Assembly (NCBI RefSeq): GCF_000756615.1
Contig: NZ_CP009288.1
Location: 2,790,001-2,854,000, forward strand
Direction: 5' to 3'
Source of the DNA: Paenibacillus durus
GTDB lineage: Bacteria > Bacillota > Bacilli > Paenibacillales > Paenibacillaceae
Length of the DNA stretch: 64,000 bases
Shown here: one piece after another, positions 17,117-26,293 of the stretch
Layout: each line of letters starts with the position of its first letter
Position numbering within the stretch: the stretch's first letter is position 1
The notes under the pieces: generated by a model
What the model was told of the DNA's origin: nothing
The model's database searches: none
The model's input: the letters and a program-made list of their open reading frames with translations, nothing else
Program-made: the position numbers and the translations under genes

Positions 17117-18592
17117 TTAAAAAATCGGGTCAGCTTCGACGATAACTTTAACATGGGTTAGCGTGCGGTCCTCCGGCCCTTTGACGGGCAGGCCGATCTC
17201 CACATGGTCGAGGATATAGTCGATATTATCCTGTGTAATAACTTCTCCGGGAAGCAGTATCGGAATACCCGGAGGATAGACATATATGAATTCTGCGATA
17301 ATGCGGTCGGCCGATTCCTTGAACGGTACAAGCTCCGTATCCGCATAGAGTGCGTCCCGCGGAGTAAGCGCAAGCTGCGGAATTTCCGGAACCTGTACTT
17401 TGAGCTCGTAGATGTCGCCTTTGCCGTAATGAATAGCTGACAATACCCGCAGCGCCGACAACAGTTTGTCTACGGATTGACGGGTATCTCCGGGCGTAAT
17501 TAGGCAAAGAATGTTATACATGTCACTCATTTCGACTTCGATATTATATTTCTCACGCAGCCAATTCTCCGCTTCCCATCCTGTAATGCCCAGATGGCGC
17601 ACATGGATGCTCAGCTTGGTAGGATCGTGATCGAAGGTCGCTTCCGTACCGAGAATTTCGTTCCCGAAGCTGTACAGGCCTTCGATTTCATTAACCGCTT
17701 CTCTGGCATACTTGGCCAGCTCAATCGCATGAGCCGCCATATCATGGCCGTTCAGCGCGAGATGGCGTCTGGCCGTATCGAGGGAAGCGAGCAGGATGTA
17801 GGAGGTTGAAGTTGTCGTCAGCATGCTCATCATCGTCTGCACACGCTGCGGGTTAATGAAGCCGGTGTCGGCATTAACATTGAGCACCGAACTCTGGGTC
17901 ATGGAGCCGCCGAGCTTATGAACACTTGTGGCGGCCATATCCGCACCCGCCTGCATTGCCGACATCGGCAGCTCCTCGTGGAAATGGATCAGAACGCCGT
18001 GAGCCTCGTCTACTAGAACGGGAACGCCGTAGCTGTGGGCGAGCTCTACAATCGAGCGAAGATCGGCGCATACCCCGAAGTAAGTCGGGTTGATGACGAG
18101 CACCCCTTTGGCGTCCGGATGACGCTGTAAGGCGCGTTTAAGAGAACTGGTCGTAATTCCGTGGTCGATGCCAAGGTTCTCATCCTGCACGGGGGATACG
18201 AAGATTGGCTTGGCTCCCGAGAAGATGATGGCGGACATGACCGATTTATGAACATTGCGGGGGACGATAATCTTCTCCCCGGGAGAGCAGACCGACAGAA
18301 TCATCGTCATGATGGCTCCGCTAGTTCCTTGAACGCTGAAATAAGTATAATCCGCTCCGAACGCTTCCGCCGCCAGGTTCTGCGCCTGGGCGATTACGCC
18401 TTTGGGCTGGTGCAGGTCATCGAGCGGTGCAATATTGATCAGATCTATGGAAAAGGCGTTATCACCGATGAATTCCCTGAACTCGGGATCGGTTCCGGCC
18501 CCTTTTTTATGACCGGGAATATGAAATTGCACCGGATTTCCGGCAGCGTGCTTTTTTAGAGCCGTGAAGAGAGGGGTAAGCGATTGATCCAT
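17117..18592 (-). CDS. speA: Orn/Lys/Arg decarboxylase (SpeA-like arginine decarboxylase)
   Basis: 491 residues, PLP-dependent fold-type I decarboxylase of the Bacillus SpeA/YaaO type. PLP-lysine motif SVHKLGGSMTQSS, the phosphate-binding VQGTSGAIMTM, VDEAHGVLIHF containing the cofactor Asp, and the C-terminal YPPGIPILLPGE are all present. Arginine to agmatine (polyamine route) is the most likely reaction; lysine is possible and sequence alone does not decide. Start at 18592 after GGGAG; a GTG at 18604 is an alternative. Confidence 0.9.
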   Translation of the reverse strand: MDQSLTPLFTALKKHAAGNPVQFHIPGHKKGAGTDPEFREFIGDNAFSIDLINIAPLDDLHQPKGVIAQAQNLAAEAFGADYTYFSVQGTSGAIMTMILSVCSPGEKIIVPRNVHKSVMSAIIFSGAKPIFVSPVQDENLGIDHGITTSSLKRALQRHPDAKGVLVINPTYFGVCADLRSIVELAHSYGVPVLVDEAHGVLIHFHEELPMSAMQAGADMAATSVHKLGGSMTQSSVLNVNADTGFINPQRVQTMMSMLTTTSTSYILLASLDTARRHLALNGHDMAAHAIELAKYAREAVNEIEGLYSFGNEILGTEATFDHDPTKLSIHVRHLGITGWEAENWLREKYNIEVEMSDMYNILCLITPGDTRQSVDKLLSALRVLSAIHYGKGDIYELKVQVPEIPQLALTPRDALYADTELVPFKESADRIIAEFIYVYPPGIPILLPGEVITQDNIDYILDHVEIGLPVKGPEDRTLTHVKVIVEADPIF

Positions 18593-18678
18593 TAATACTC
18601 CCACAACCTTTCTACAAGTAAAGTCGCAAACAAAAGAAGTATAACAAAACCATGATCATAATACTAGGATGTGATGTA

Positions 18679-19962
18679 ATGCCCTCCAAAACTGAGCAGC
18701 GGATGCATATTAATCTGGCTTCGCCGTTTATTATCGAGATGTGGATTATCATTTTTTTGGTTGAATTTGTGAAAGGATCGCTGCTTGTCGCGCTGCTGCC
18801 CGTCTATATGGAAAATACACTCGGGCTGTCCGTCACGGTGGTCGGTCTGGCCTTTGCGCTGCAATACTTGGGCGATAATCTGTTCCGCAGTCCCTCGGGC
18901 TGGATCATGGAACGGATCGGGTACCGCTGGACGATGACCGGAGCGCTGCTTATGATCACGGTGGCCGTCGTTCTTATTATTTATGCCAAAGACGCGGCGT
19001 CGCTGTCGCTGGCCTGCCTGATCTTGGGGATGGGCACGTCCCCGCTCTGGCCTTGCGTGATGACCGGCGTGACGGAGCTGGCCGGCTCCACCAAAAGCGG
19101 AAGCAGCGGCGCGGCCATGGGGGCTGTGGAGATGGCTTCCCTGGCCGGGACGGGCATCGGGCCGATCACGGTCAACTTCCTGATGGAGCATGGTCATCAG
19201 AGTTATCGCGCCGTATTCTTCGTGCTGCTGGCTTTTGCCGTGTCGGTGGTCGCCGTCGCCCTGCTGCTGCCCGACCGGATTGCCCACGGGCTTCATGCCT
19301 TCAGACAGGGCGGGGATGAGCCGGGGACGGCTCATCCGAAGCTGACCCCGCTAAAGAGCCTGCAGCGAAAGCTGCTTCAGGTGGGACGGTCGCTGAAGGT
19401 CAGCCGGCTGTTGTACCCGGCGCTGTTCCTGCAGGCATTCGCAATCGGACTGATGACGCCGGTCGTTACCCTGTTTACACGGACGGAGCTGAACCTGACG
19501 CCGTCCCAGTTCAATCTGCTGCTGATTGCCGGAGGCGGCATTACCGTGCTGGCTCTTATTCCGGCGGGCAGGCTGGTGGACCGGATTGGCACGAAGACTT
19601 TTCTTAATATCGGATTCCTGCTTGCAGCGGTTTCGCTCGCGGCTTTCTCCATGGTTCGCTGGCTTCCGCTCGTGTTCATCGTCGTCCCCATGGTTGGAGT
19701 CAGCTATGCGTTTATTTTGCCTGCGTGGAACGCGTTCCTTGCCAAGCAGGTTCCCAAAGGCGAGCGCGGTACGGTATGGGGATTGTTTCTCACCTTGCAG
19801 GGCTCCGGGATGGTAGCCGGACCCATTGTTTCCGGCAAGCTGTGGGATACGGTCGGCCACGGCGCTCCCTTTGTGGCAAGCGCATGCGTCATGGTGCTGC
19901 TGTTCATCCTGCATTTGACCATCGTACGCCGCACGAAGCTGAGAACCGGGGAGTCGCATTAG
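18679..19962 (+). CDS. Major facilitator superfamily transporter
   Basis: 427 residues, 12 hydrophobic segments. MFS loop motifs: the loop 2-3 motif A region near GWIMERIGYRW and its repeat GRLVDRIGTKTF in the second half. The central loop (about residues 200-230) is charged. Divergent from speA by about 85 bases. Substrate unknown; a drug or sugar-type efflux role is possible. Confidence 0.85.
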   Translation: MPSKTEQRMHINLASPFIIEMWIIIFLVEFVKGSLLVALLPVYMENTLGLSVTVVGLAFALQYLGDNLFRSPSGWIMERIGYRWTMTGALLMITVAVVLIIYAKDAASLSLACLILGMGTSPLWPCVMTGVTELAGSTKSGSSGAAMGAVEMASLAGTGIGPITVNFLMEHGHQSYRAVFFVLLAFAVSVVAVALLLPDRIAHGLHAFRQGGDEPGTAHPKLTPLKSLQRKLLQVGRSLKVSRLLYPALFLQAFAIGLMTPVVTLFTRTELNLTPSQFNLLLIAGGGITVLALIPAGRLVDRIGTKTFLNIGFLLAAVSLAAFSMVRWLPLVFIVVPMVGVSYAFILPAWNAFLAKQVPKGERGTVWGLFLTLQGSGMVAGPIVSGKLWDTVGHGAPFVASACVMVLLFILHLTIVRRTKLRTGESH

Positions 19963-19980
19963 GCTTTTGCCGGGCACAAT

Positions 19981-20024
19981 AAAACGGCCCGTTCTCCTGA
20001 TCCCTTGGAGAACGGGCCGTTTTA
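19981..20024. terminator. Bidirectional terminator between MFS and YktB genes
   Basis: AAAACGGCCCGTTCTCC and GGAGAACGGGCCGTTTT form a 17-bp stem around a short loop. Confidence 0.92.
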
Positions 20025-20056
20025 TTCGTGGGGGGCTGCACTTATAGGCGGGCCGT

Positions 20057-20680
20057 TTAGAACGACATTCGGTACAGGGGCAGCAGCGTTTCGAACGTCT
20101 GTTCAATCACTTGAAGAAGCGCTTGTCCATCCCTGAGGACCGGATCCTCGTTTCCGATCCGCAGTCCGCAGGTGACTTCCGCCTTCTTTACTTCTTTAAG
20201 ACGGCGCGTCAGCTCGGCGACACGGGCATCGTCCATGTCCGATTGCGGCGTTCCATGCGCGTCCAGATGGTCCGTGGACCAGAAATAATGGCCCGGCAGC
20301 CGCTCCCGGACCGTTGATGCACCGCCGGACAGCGCATCGGCGAAAATGGCTTTGTTCGGGCTCTCGTAAATAATCGCGAATACGATGAACAGATGGCTCT
20401 GAAACAGGCCGGTCTGAAAATGTGGCAGCGCTTTGTAGCCTCTTTTGCCGGGTCCCCAGGCCACCCAGGTATCATTCGGCGGATGCACCGTACGGCGGGC
20501 GTGCTTGGCTACATGAGGAAACATCTCCTCCCCGCACAGGGCGGAAAGAAACGGGGCGACTTCGTCACCGAGCGCCGTCAGCTTGGGCCGAACCTTAGAG
20601 ATTAGCGCGTCCATCCTTGGCTCGAGACCGTCAATGCAAAATACTTCAAAATCTTCTGCTGCAAATCCGTTGAACGACAT
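20057..20680 (-). CDS. YktB-like DUF1054 (UPF0637) protein
   Basis: 207 residues: FNGFAAEDFEVFCIDGLEPR at the start, HVAKHARRTVHPPNDTWVAW in the middle and YKALPHFQTGLFQSHLFI, matching YktB of Bacilli. Function unknown. The ATG at 20680 is preceded by GAGGTGA; an in-frame GTG at 20695 overlaps that site. Confidence 0.88.
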   Translation of the reverse strand: MSFNGFAAEDFEVFCIDGLEPRMDALISKVRPKLTALGDEVAPFLSALCGEEMFPHVAKHARRTVHPPNDTWVAWGPGKRGYKALPHFQTGLFQSHLFIVFAIIYESPNKAIFADALSGGASTVRERLPGHYFWSTDHLDAHGTPQSDMDDARVAELTRRLKEVKKAEVTCGLRIGNEDPVLRDGQALLQVIEQTFETLLPLYRMSF

Positions 20681-20721
20681 ATAGTGTAGTGTCACCTCTT
20701 AGTAGGATGTACTGATTCATC

Positions 20722-20735
20722 ATGCCGCGCGGCAT
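20722..20735. repeat. 14-bp perfect palindrome
   Basis: ATGCCGCGCGGCAT reads identically on both strands, in the intergenic space upstream of the yktB-like gene. It may be an operator. The rest of 20736-20962 shows no gene. Confidence 0.35.
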
Positions 20736-20962
20736 TTATCCGCGAACAAGGCGTTTGGAATGATGGTGCAGCGGGTAAAAATAGTCAATAAACCAAGTTC
20801 CCGCTACATAAACTGAAGTATAAAATAAGTGTAGGATGAACGCAAAGATCATCACTGCGTCCGCTTATATTTTATCGGCTGCAGTCACTACTTCCGTAAG
20901 GGTAAAGACGCCAATGACAAATGCTGGTTTTGCTATTCGCAAAACGTAAAGGAGGGAGTGCC

Positions 20963-21559
20963 GTGAATAAGAACGACGAGGTGGAGTATTGCAACCTGGA
21001 GCTCCGGTTTGACCGGATGCACATTCAGAATTTGATCAAGGACCTGATTCAGGAAGGCTATTCCTTGTATTGGAGCGAGAGCGACAGCCTGTTTGTCATA
21101 TCAGTCCGTACCGGGCGCAAGCTTGTCAAGCTCCGGTTTCAACGGATTAAAGACGGCTACAAGCTGGTAGGCGATTACATGATACGCGACGCTCGTCTGT
21201 CCGAGTGGATGGAGAAGCTGATTGGCGATATGCGCGGCCATGCCGTCGTCAAGCGTTTTCGTGACCGCCAGATCATCATTGAAAATATTTTGTTCGGCGA
21301 AGTGATCCGCCTCGTGGAAATATCGGGCTACCAGCAGAAAGTGCTCTATCAGAAAGGACCTTTGCTGTCGGATCAGGAGCTGACGAAGATGTTCCACTCA
21401 ACCCTGGGCGAAGAGCGCATTCGCGAGCGCAGAATGGAAGTCGACGAGGAACTGGACCGGCTAAGTGACGCTTTGGCCCGGGGCGATAAGCAGCAGGTGA
21501 AGCTTTCCAAGGAAAAGCTCGTGTTTTTAACGAAGGAATTAATGAAGTTGGAATGGTAA
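20963..21559 (+). CDS. Conserved hypothetical protein, unknown function
   Basis: 198 residues, GTG start after a near-perfect AAAGGAGGG. Begins VNKNDEVEYCNLELRFDRMH; the C-terminus is a long charged helix (RIRERRMEVDEELDRLSDAL) likely to form a coiled coil. No signal, membrane segment or catalytic motif seen. Family not recognised. It lies alone before the 6-phosphogluconate dehydrogenase gene. Confidence 0.7.
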   Translation: MNKNDEVEYCNLELRFDRMHIQNLIKDLIQEGYSLYWSESDSLFVISVRTGRKLVKLRFQRIKDGYKLVGDYMIRDARLSEWMEKLIGDMRGHAVVKRFRDRQIIIENILFGEVIRLVEISGYQQKVLYQKGPLLSDQELTKMFHSTLGEERIRERRMEVDEELDRLSDALARGDKQQVKLSKEKLVFLTKELMKLEW

Positions 21560-21772
21560 AACCAGTAGGTATAGGCGAAGATTAGGCACCTCTCTGGAAA
21601 GGGGTGTCTTTGATTTTCAAGGCAATTTTCTGTAGGGGTTCACTTCTGCTGCAAAAAGCGTTAGAATAGTTACATTGCGGGTCAAATTTCGTAATAGATA
21701 CATTTTGTCAATGAAATTGATCTCTTAATGCTTCACACAAAATAAAAAAGCGTGCAAAGGGTGGAGGACCAG

Positions 21773-23197
<1,425 letters not shown>

Positions 23198-23217
23198 CGC
23201 GCCCTTCCCGCTTTCAC

Positions 23218-23261
23218 AGCCCGGAAGAGTCCGCCTTCAGGCGGTTCTTTCGGGCTTTTTT
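23218..23261 (+). terminator. Terminator of gndA
   Basis: AGCCCGGAAGAGTCCGCC and GGCGGTTCTTTCGGGCT pair, followed by TTTTTT. Confidence 0.88.
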
Positions 23262-23350
23262 AAATAAAAGCCGATATTGGGCAGAGGAATTATTGTGCTG
23301 TGTTTTCGCCCTGTGTTATGATAAGTCCAAAATATTGAGTAGGTGAACGT

Positions 23351-23914
23351 ATGTCTGGAGACGAGATACTGCCAAAGACCGGGCCCGCAAATTCCGGGAA
23401 TCTGATTCTGATTGGAATGATGGCAACAGGGAAATCGAGTGTAGGCGCTATGTTAGCCGAGCAACTGGGTTATGAACTCGTGGACCTGGATCATGTTATT
23501 ATCCGGAAAGAGGGCCGGAACGTGTCCGACATTTTTGCGGAAGAAGGGGAAGCATACTTCAGAGCCGTGGAGACGGAAGTGTTGGGGCAGACACTGCAGG
23601 GCAGCAGGAAGGTAATCTCCACTGGCGGAGGAGCGGTGCTTGCGCCAGCCAATAGAGAAATGATGATGGAGAATGGCATCGTAGCGGCGCTCAGCGCCAC
23701 GGCAGAGGTTATTATATCCCGGGTAGCCGGAGACAACAATCGGCCGCTGCTGGCCGGCAATACGGAAGAACGCGTAAGGCGGATTCTCGAAGAACGAAAG
23801 GACGCCTACAGCTTCGCGCATTGCACGGTCGATACAACGGACTTGACAGCGGCACAAGTGTGTCATCATATTTTAATGCACTACCGCGTTTTAGCTTTTA
23901 AGCACGTGGGCTAG
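23351..23914 (+). CDS. aroK: Shikimate kinase
   Basis: 187 residues. Walker A GMMATGKSS, shikimate-binding DLDHVI and the EGEAYFRAVE segment, STGGGAVL, and the lid NNRPLL. Phosphorylates shikimate to shikimate 3-phosphate, the step before EPSP synthase, whose gene lies 421 bases downstream across an oppositely oriented rhodanese gene. TAGGTGAACGT precedes the ATG. The 3' end overlaps the rhodanese gene by 4 bases, tail to tail. Confidence 0.93.
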   Translation: MSGDEILPKTGPANSGNLILIGMMATGKSSVGAMLAEQLGYELVDLDHVIIRKEGRNVSDIFAEEGEAYFRAVETEVLGQTLQGSRKVISTGGGAVLAPANREMMMENGIVAALSATAEVIISRVAGDNNRPLLAGNTEERVRRILEERKDAYSFAHCTVDTTDLTAAQVCHHILMHYRVLAFKHVG

Positions 23915-24222
23915 TTTTCCAGCAGTTCGTTCCATCCAATCATGCCGCCGCTCAGGTTGGCAACGCCGCTGTAGCCTTGGGTATACAAGTATTCGCATAC
24001 CCGCTGGCTGCGGGAGCCGGAGCGGCAAATAAAAATAACCTCGGCATCCTCCGGGATATCGGAGGTGCGGTATGGAATATCGCCCATGGGGATATGCGCT
24101 GCGCCGGAGATCATACCGAGAGCCACTTCGTCAGCTTCTCTGACGTCGATCAGAACCAATTCTTCACCGGATTCAATGCGCTGACGCAGCTCCGGGGCTG
24201 TGATTTGGGGAATACCATTCAT
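23911..24222 (-). CDS. Rhodanese-like single-domain protein
   Basis: 103 residues, one rhodanese domain: LIDVREADEVALGMISGAAH, then the active-site loop CRSGSRS with Cys66, and NLSGGMIGW at the end. Candidate sulfurtransferase/persulfide carrier in the cytoplasm. The start at 24222 follows AAAGAGGT. Confidence 0.9.
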   Translation of the reverse strand: MNGIPQITAPELRQRIESGEELVLIDVREADEVALGMISGAAHIPMGDIPYRTSDIPEDAEVIFICRSGSRSQRVCEYLYTQGYSGVANLSGGMIGWNELLEN

Positions 24223-24335
24223 GGATATGACCTCTTTCCTTGACAAGAATGGTTTAATGATAACATAAGGGCGGATTACCCTGTCAAACTAGGAGTACCC
24301 CGCATCCAATATACAATAATAAGGAGAACTGGAAT

Positions 24336-25628
24336 ATGGACGTTATTGTAAGGCCTACGCCGGAGCTACACGGGGAAATCGGAGCTTTGTCCTCCAAAAA
24401 TTATACGACGCGCTATCTGCTCGTTGCCGCGCTGTCAGAAGGCACGAGCACGATCTATCATCCGGCGCACAGCGAGGACAGCGACGCTATACGCCGCTGT
24501 ATCCGCGATCTGGGAGCGGAGCTTACGGAGGACGACGAGAAGATCGTCATCAAGGGCTTCGGCCGCCGTCCCAAAGATGTCAAGGAGCTTAATGTGGGCA
24601 ATGCCGGCGCGGTGCTGCGCTTTCTGATGGCTGTTGCCTCCCTGTCCCCGGAAGTGACCTTTGTAAATACATACCCCGACTCACTGGGCAAGCGTCCGCA
24701 TGACGATTTGATCGACGCTCTCGGCCAGCTAGGTGTTAAGGTCGAGCATAATGAAGGCCGGCTGCCGATCACGATCCGGGGCGGAAATCCCAAGGGAGGC
24801 CGCATCACCGTCTCCGGCGCGGTCAGCTCCCAGTATTTGAGCGCTCTGCTGTTTCTGACGCCGCTGCTTGAGGAAGACAGCGAGATCATTGTGCTGAACG
24901 ATCTGAAATCGAAAGTGGTCGTAGGCCAGACGCTGGAGGTGCTGGAGCAGGCCGGTATCGTCATTCACGCGGCTGATGACTATATGTCGTTCAAGGTGCC
25001 GGGCGGGCAGTCCTATGAGGCCAAATCGTACACGGTGCAGGGAGATTACCCCGGTTCGGCAGCCGTTCTTGCGGCTGCGGCGGTAACGAAGTCCGACGTG
25101 AAGATTCATCGTCTGGCCGAGAACAGCCGGCAGGGCGAAAGAGCAATAATCGATGTGCTGCGCATGATGGAAGCGCCGCTCATCCATGAGAACGGAACGG
25201 TGCATGTGCAGGGGAACGGACGCCTGAAGGCCGTAGAATTCGACGGGGACGCGGCAACGGACGCCGTGCTCGCGATGGTTGCCGCCGCCGTGTTTGCAGA
25301 GGGAACCTCCAGGTTTTATAATGTGGAGAATCTGCGGTATAAGGAATGCGACCGCATCACCGATTATTTGGCGGAGCTGAGCAAGGCCGGGGCGAAGGTG
25401 GAAGAACGGCGGGACGAGATCATCGTTCATGGCAGACCGGAAGGCGTCGAAGGCGGCGTTACGATCAACGCGCACTTCGACCATCGCGTCATTATGGCCC
25501 TGACGGTCGTCGGGCTTCGTGCTGCGAAGCCGCTGCTGATCAAGGATGCGCATCATGTCGCCAAATCGTATCCGCAGTATTTTGACCATTTGCAGGCGCT
25601 CGGCGCGGATGTTGAGTGGGTAAAATAA
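24336..25628 (+). CDS. aroA: EPSP synthase (3-phosphoshikimate 1-carboxyvinyltransferase), divergent
   Basis: 430 residues, AAGGAG before the ATG. Condenses shikimate 3-phosphate with PEP in the chorismate pathway. Visible: SSKNYTTR instead of the common GDKSISHR (Lys and Arg kept, Ser replaced by Asn), VGNAGAVLRFL in place of LGNAGTAMRPL, DAVLAMVAAAVFAEGTS, RYKECDRI (Glu and Arg kept), DHRVIMAL, and AKSYPQYF with the C-terminal Lys. Catalytic positions are therefore mostly intact but the PEP/inhibitor loop is unusual. Neighbouring shikimate kinase supports the role. A canonical second copy elsewhere in the genome is possible. Confidence 0.85.
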   Translation: MDVIVRPTPELHGEIGALSSKNYTTRYLLVAALSEGTSTIYHPAHSEDSDAIRRCIRDLGAELTEDDEKIVIKGFGRRPKDVKELNVGNAGAVLRFLMAVASLSPEVTFVNTYPDSLGKRPHDDLIDALGQLGVKVEHNEGRLPITIRGGNPKGGRITVSGAVSSQYLSALLFLTPLLEEDSEIIVLNDLKSKVVVGQTLEVLEQAGIVIHAADDYMSFKVPGGQSYEAKSYTVQGDYPGSAAVLAAAAVTKSDVKIHRLAENSRQGERAIIDVLRMMEAPLIHENGTVHVQGNGRLKAVEFDGDAATDAVLAMVAAAVFAEGTSRFYNVENLRYKECDRITDYLAELSKAGAKVEERRDEIIVHGRPEGVEGGVTINAHFDHRVIMALTVVGLRAAKPLLIKDAHHVAKSYPQYFDHLQALGADVEWVK

Positions 25629-25670
25629 GTCCGCCACTGATAATTTATAAGACAAAGGAGGCTGAAATTA

Positions 25671-26111
25671 ATGGCTTTTGAGAATCCATCCAGGGAACAG
25701 ATCGGGGATATTCTGGCCTCCGCCGGCAATATTGCCGTGGTGGGACTGTCCGACAAGAGTGACCGGACATCTTACATGGTCGCTTACGCCATGCAGCTCA
25801 GGGGCTATCGGATCATTCCGGTTAACCCGTTGGTGGACGGCGAGATCCTCGGGGAGAAGTGCTATCATTCGCTCGCGGAGATTCCGGAGCCGGTCGATAT
25901 TGTCAATGTGTTCCGCCGCAGCGAGTTCTGCGCGGAAGTCGCCCGCGAGGCCGCGTCTATCGGCGCCAAGGTGCTGTGGCTGCAGCAGGGGATTGTCAGT
26001 CCCGAAGCTGCGGAAATTGCCGCAGAGGCCGGCATGACGGCCATCATGGACCGCTGCATCAAGGTCGAGGAAGCGATAACGATGAACGGACGGAACCGTA
26101 ATATAAAATAA
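25671..26111 (+). CDS. CoA-binding domain protein (YccU-like)
   Basis: 146 residues, Rossmann-like CoA-binding domain: NIAVVGLSDKSDRTSYMVA, GYRIIPVNP, DIVNVFRRSE, VLWLQQGI, and MDRCIKVE near the end. Members bind CoA; the physiological role is unknown. AAAGGAGG ribosome site; 42 bases after aroA and probably cotranscribed with it. Confidence 0.88.
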   Translation: MAFENPSREQIGDILASAGNIAVVGLSDKSDRTSYMVAYAMQLRGYRIIPVNPLVDGEILGEKCYHSLAEIPEPVDIVNVFRRSEFCAEVAREAASIGAKVLWLQQGIVSPEAAEIAAEAGMTAIMDRCIKVEEAITMNGRNRNIK

Positions 26112-26128
26112 GAGACAATGTGCTAAAG

Positions 26129-26160
26129 AACGTCCTAACCGAAAGGGGAGGGCGTTTTTT
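26129..26160 (+). terminator. Terminator after the aroA-CoA-binding unit
   Basis: AACGTCCT and AGGGCGTT (one wobble) followed by TTTTTT; modest stem. Confidence 0.65.
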
Positions 26161-26235
26161 GCGCGTGTGTACACAAGAACAAATGGACTTGGAATGGAAT
26201 ATTTTGCTACTATGAAAATGTGCCAGCTTATTCTT

Positions 26236-26264
26236 TTGACAAAACGGAACACAGGCCGTACCAT
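26236..26264 (+). promoter_or_regulatory. Sigma-A promoter of the PTS operon
   Basis: Perfect -35 TTGACA, 17-base spacer, -10 TACCAT (4 of 6). It lies 30 bases before the TTG start, so there is little room for a PTS antiterminator hairpin. Confidence 0.6.
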
Positions 26265-26293
26265 TCAATATAGTGAGAAAGGAGAGATACATC

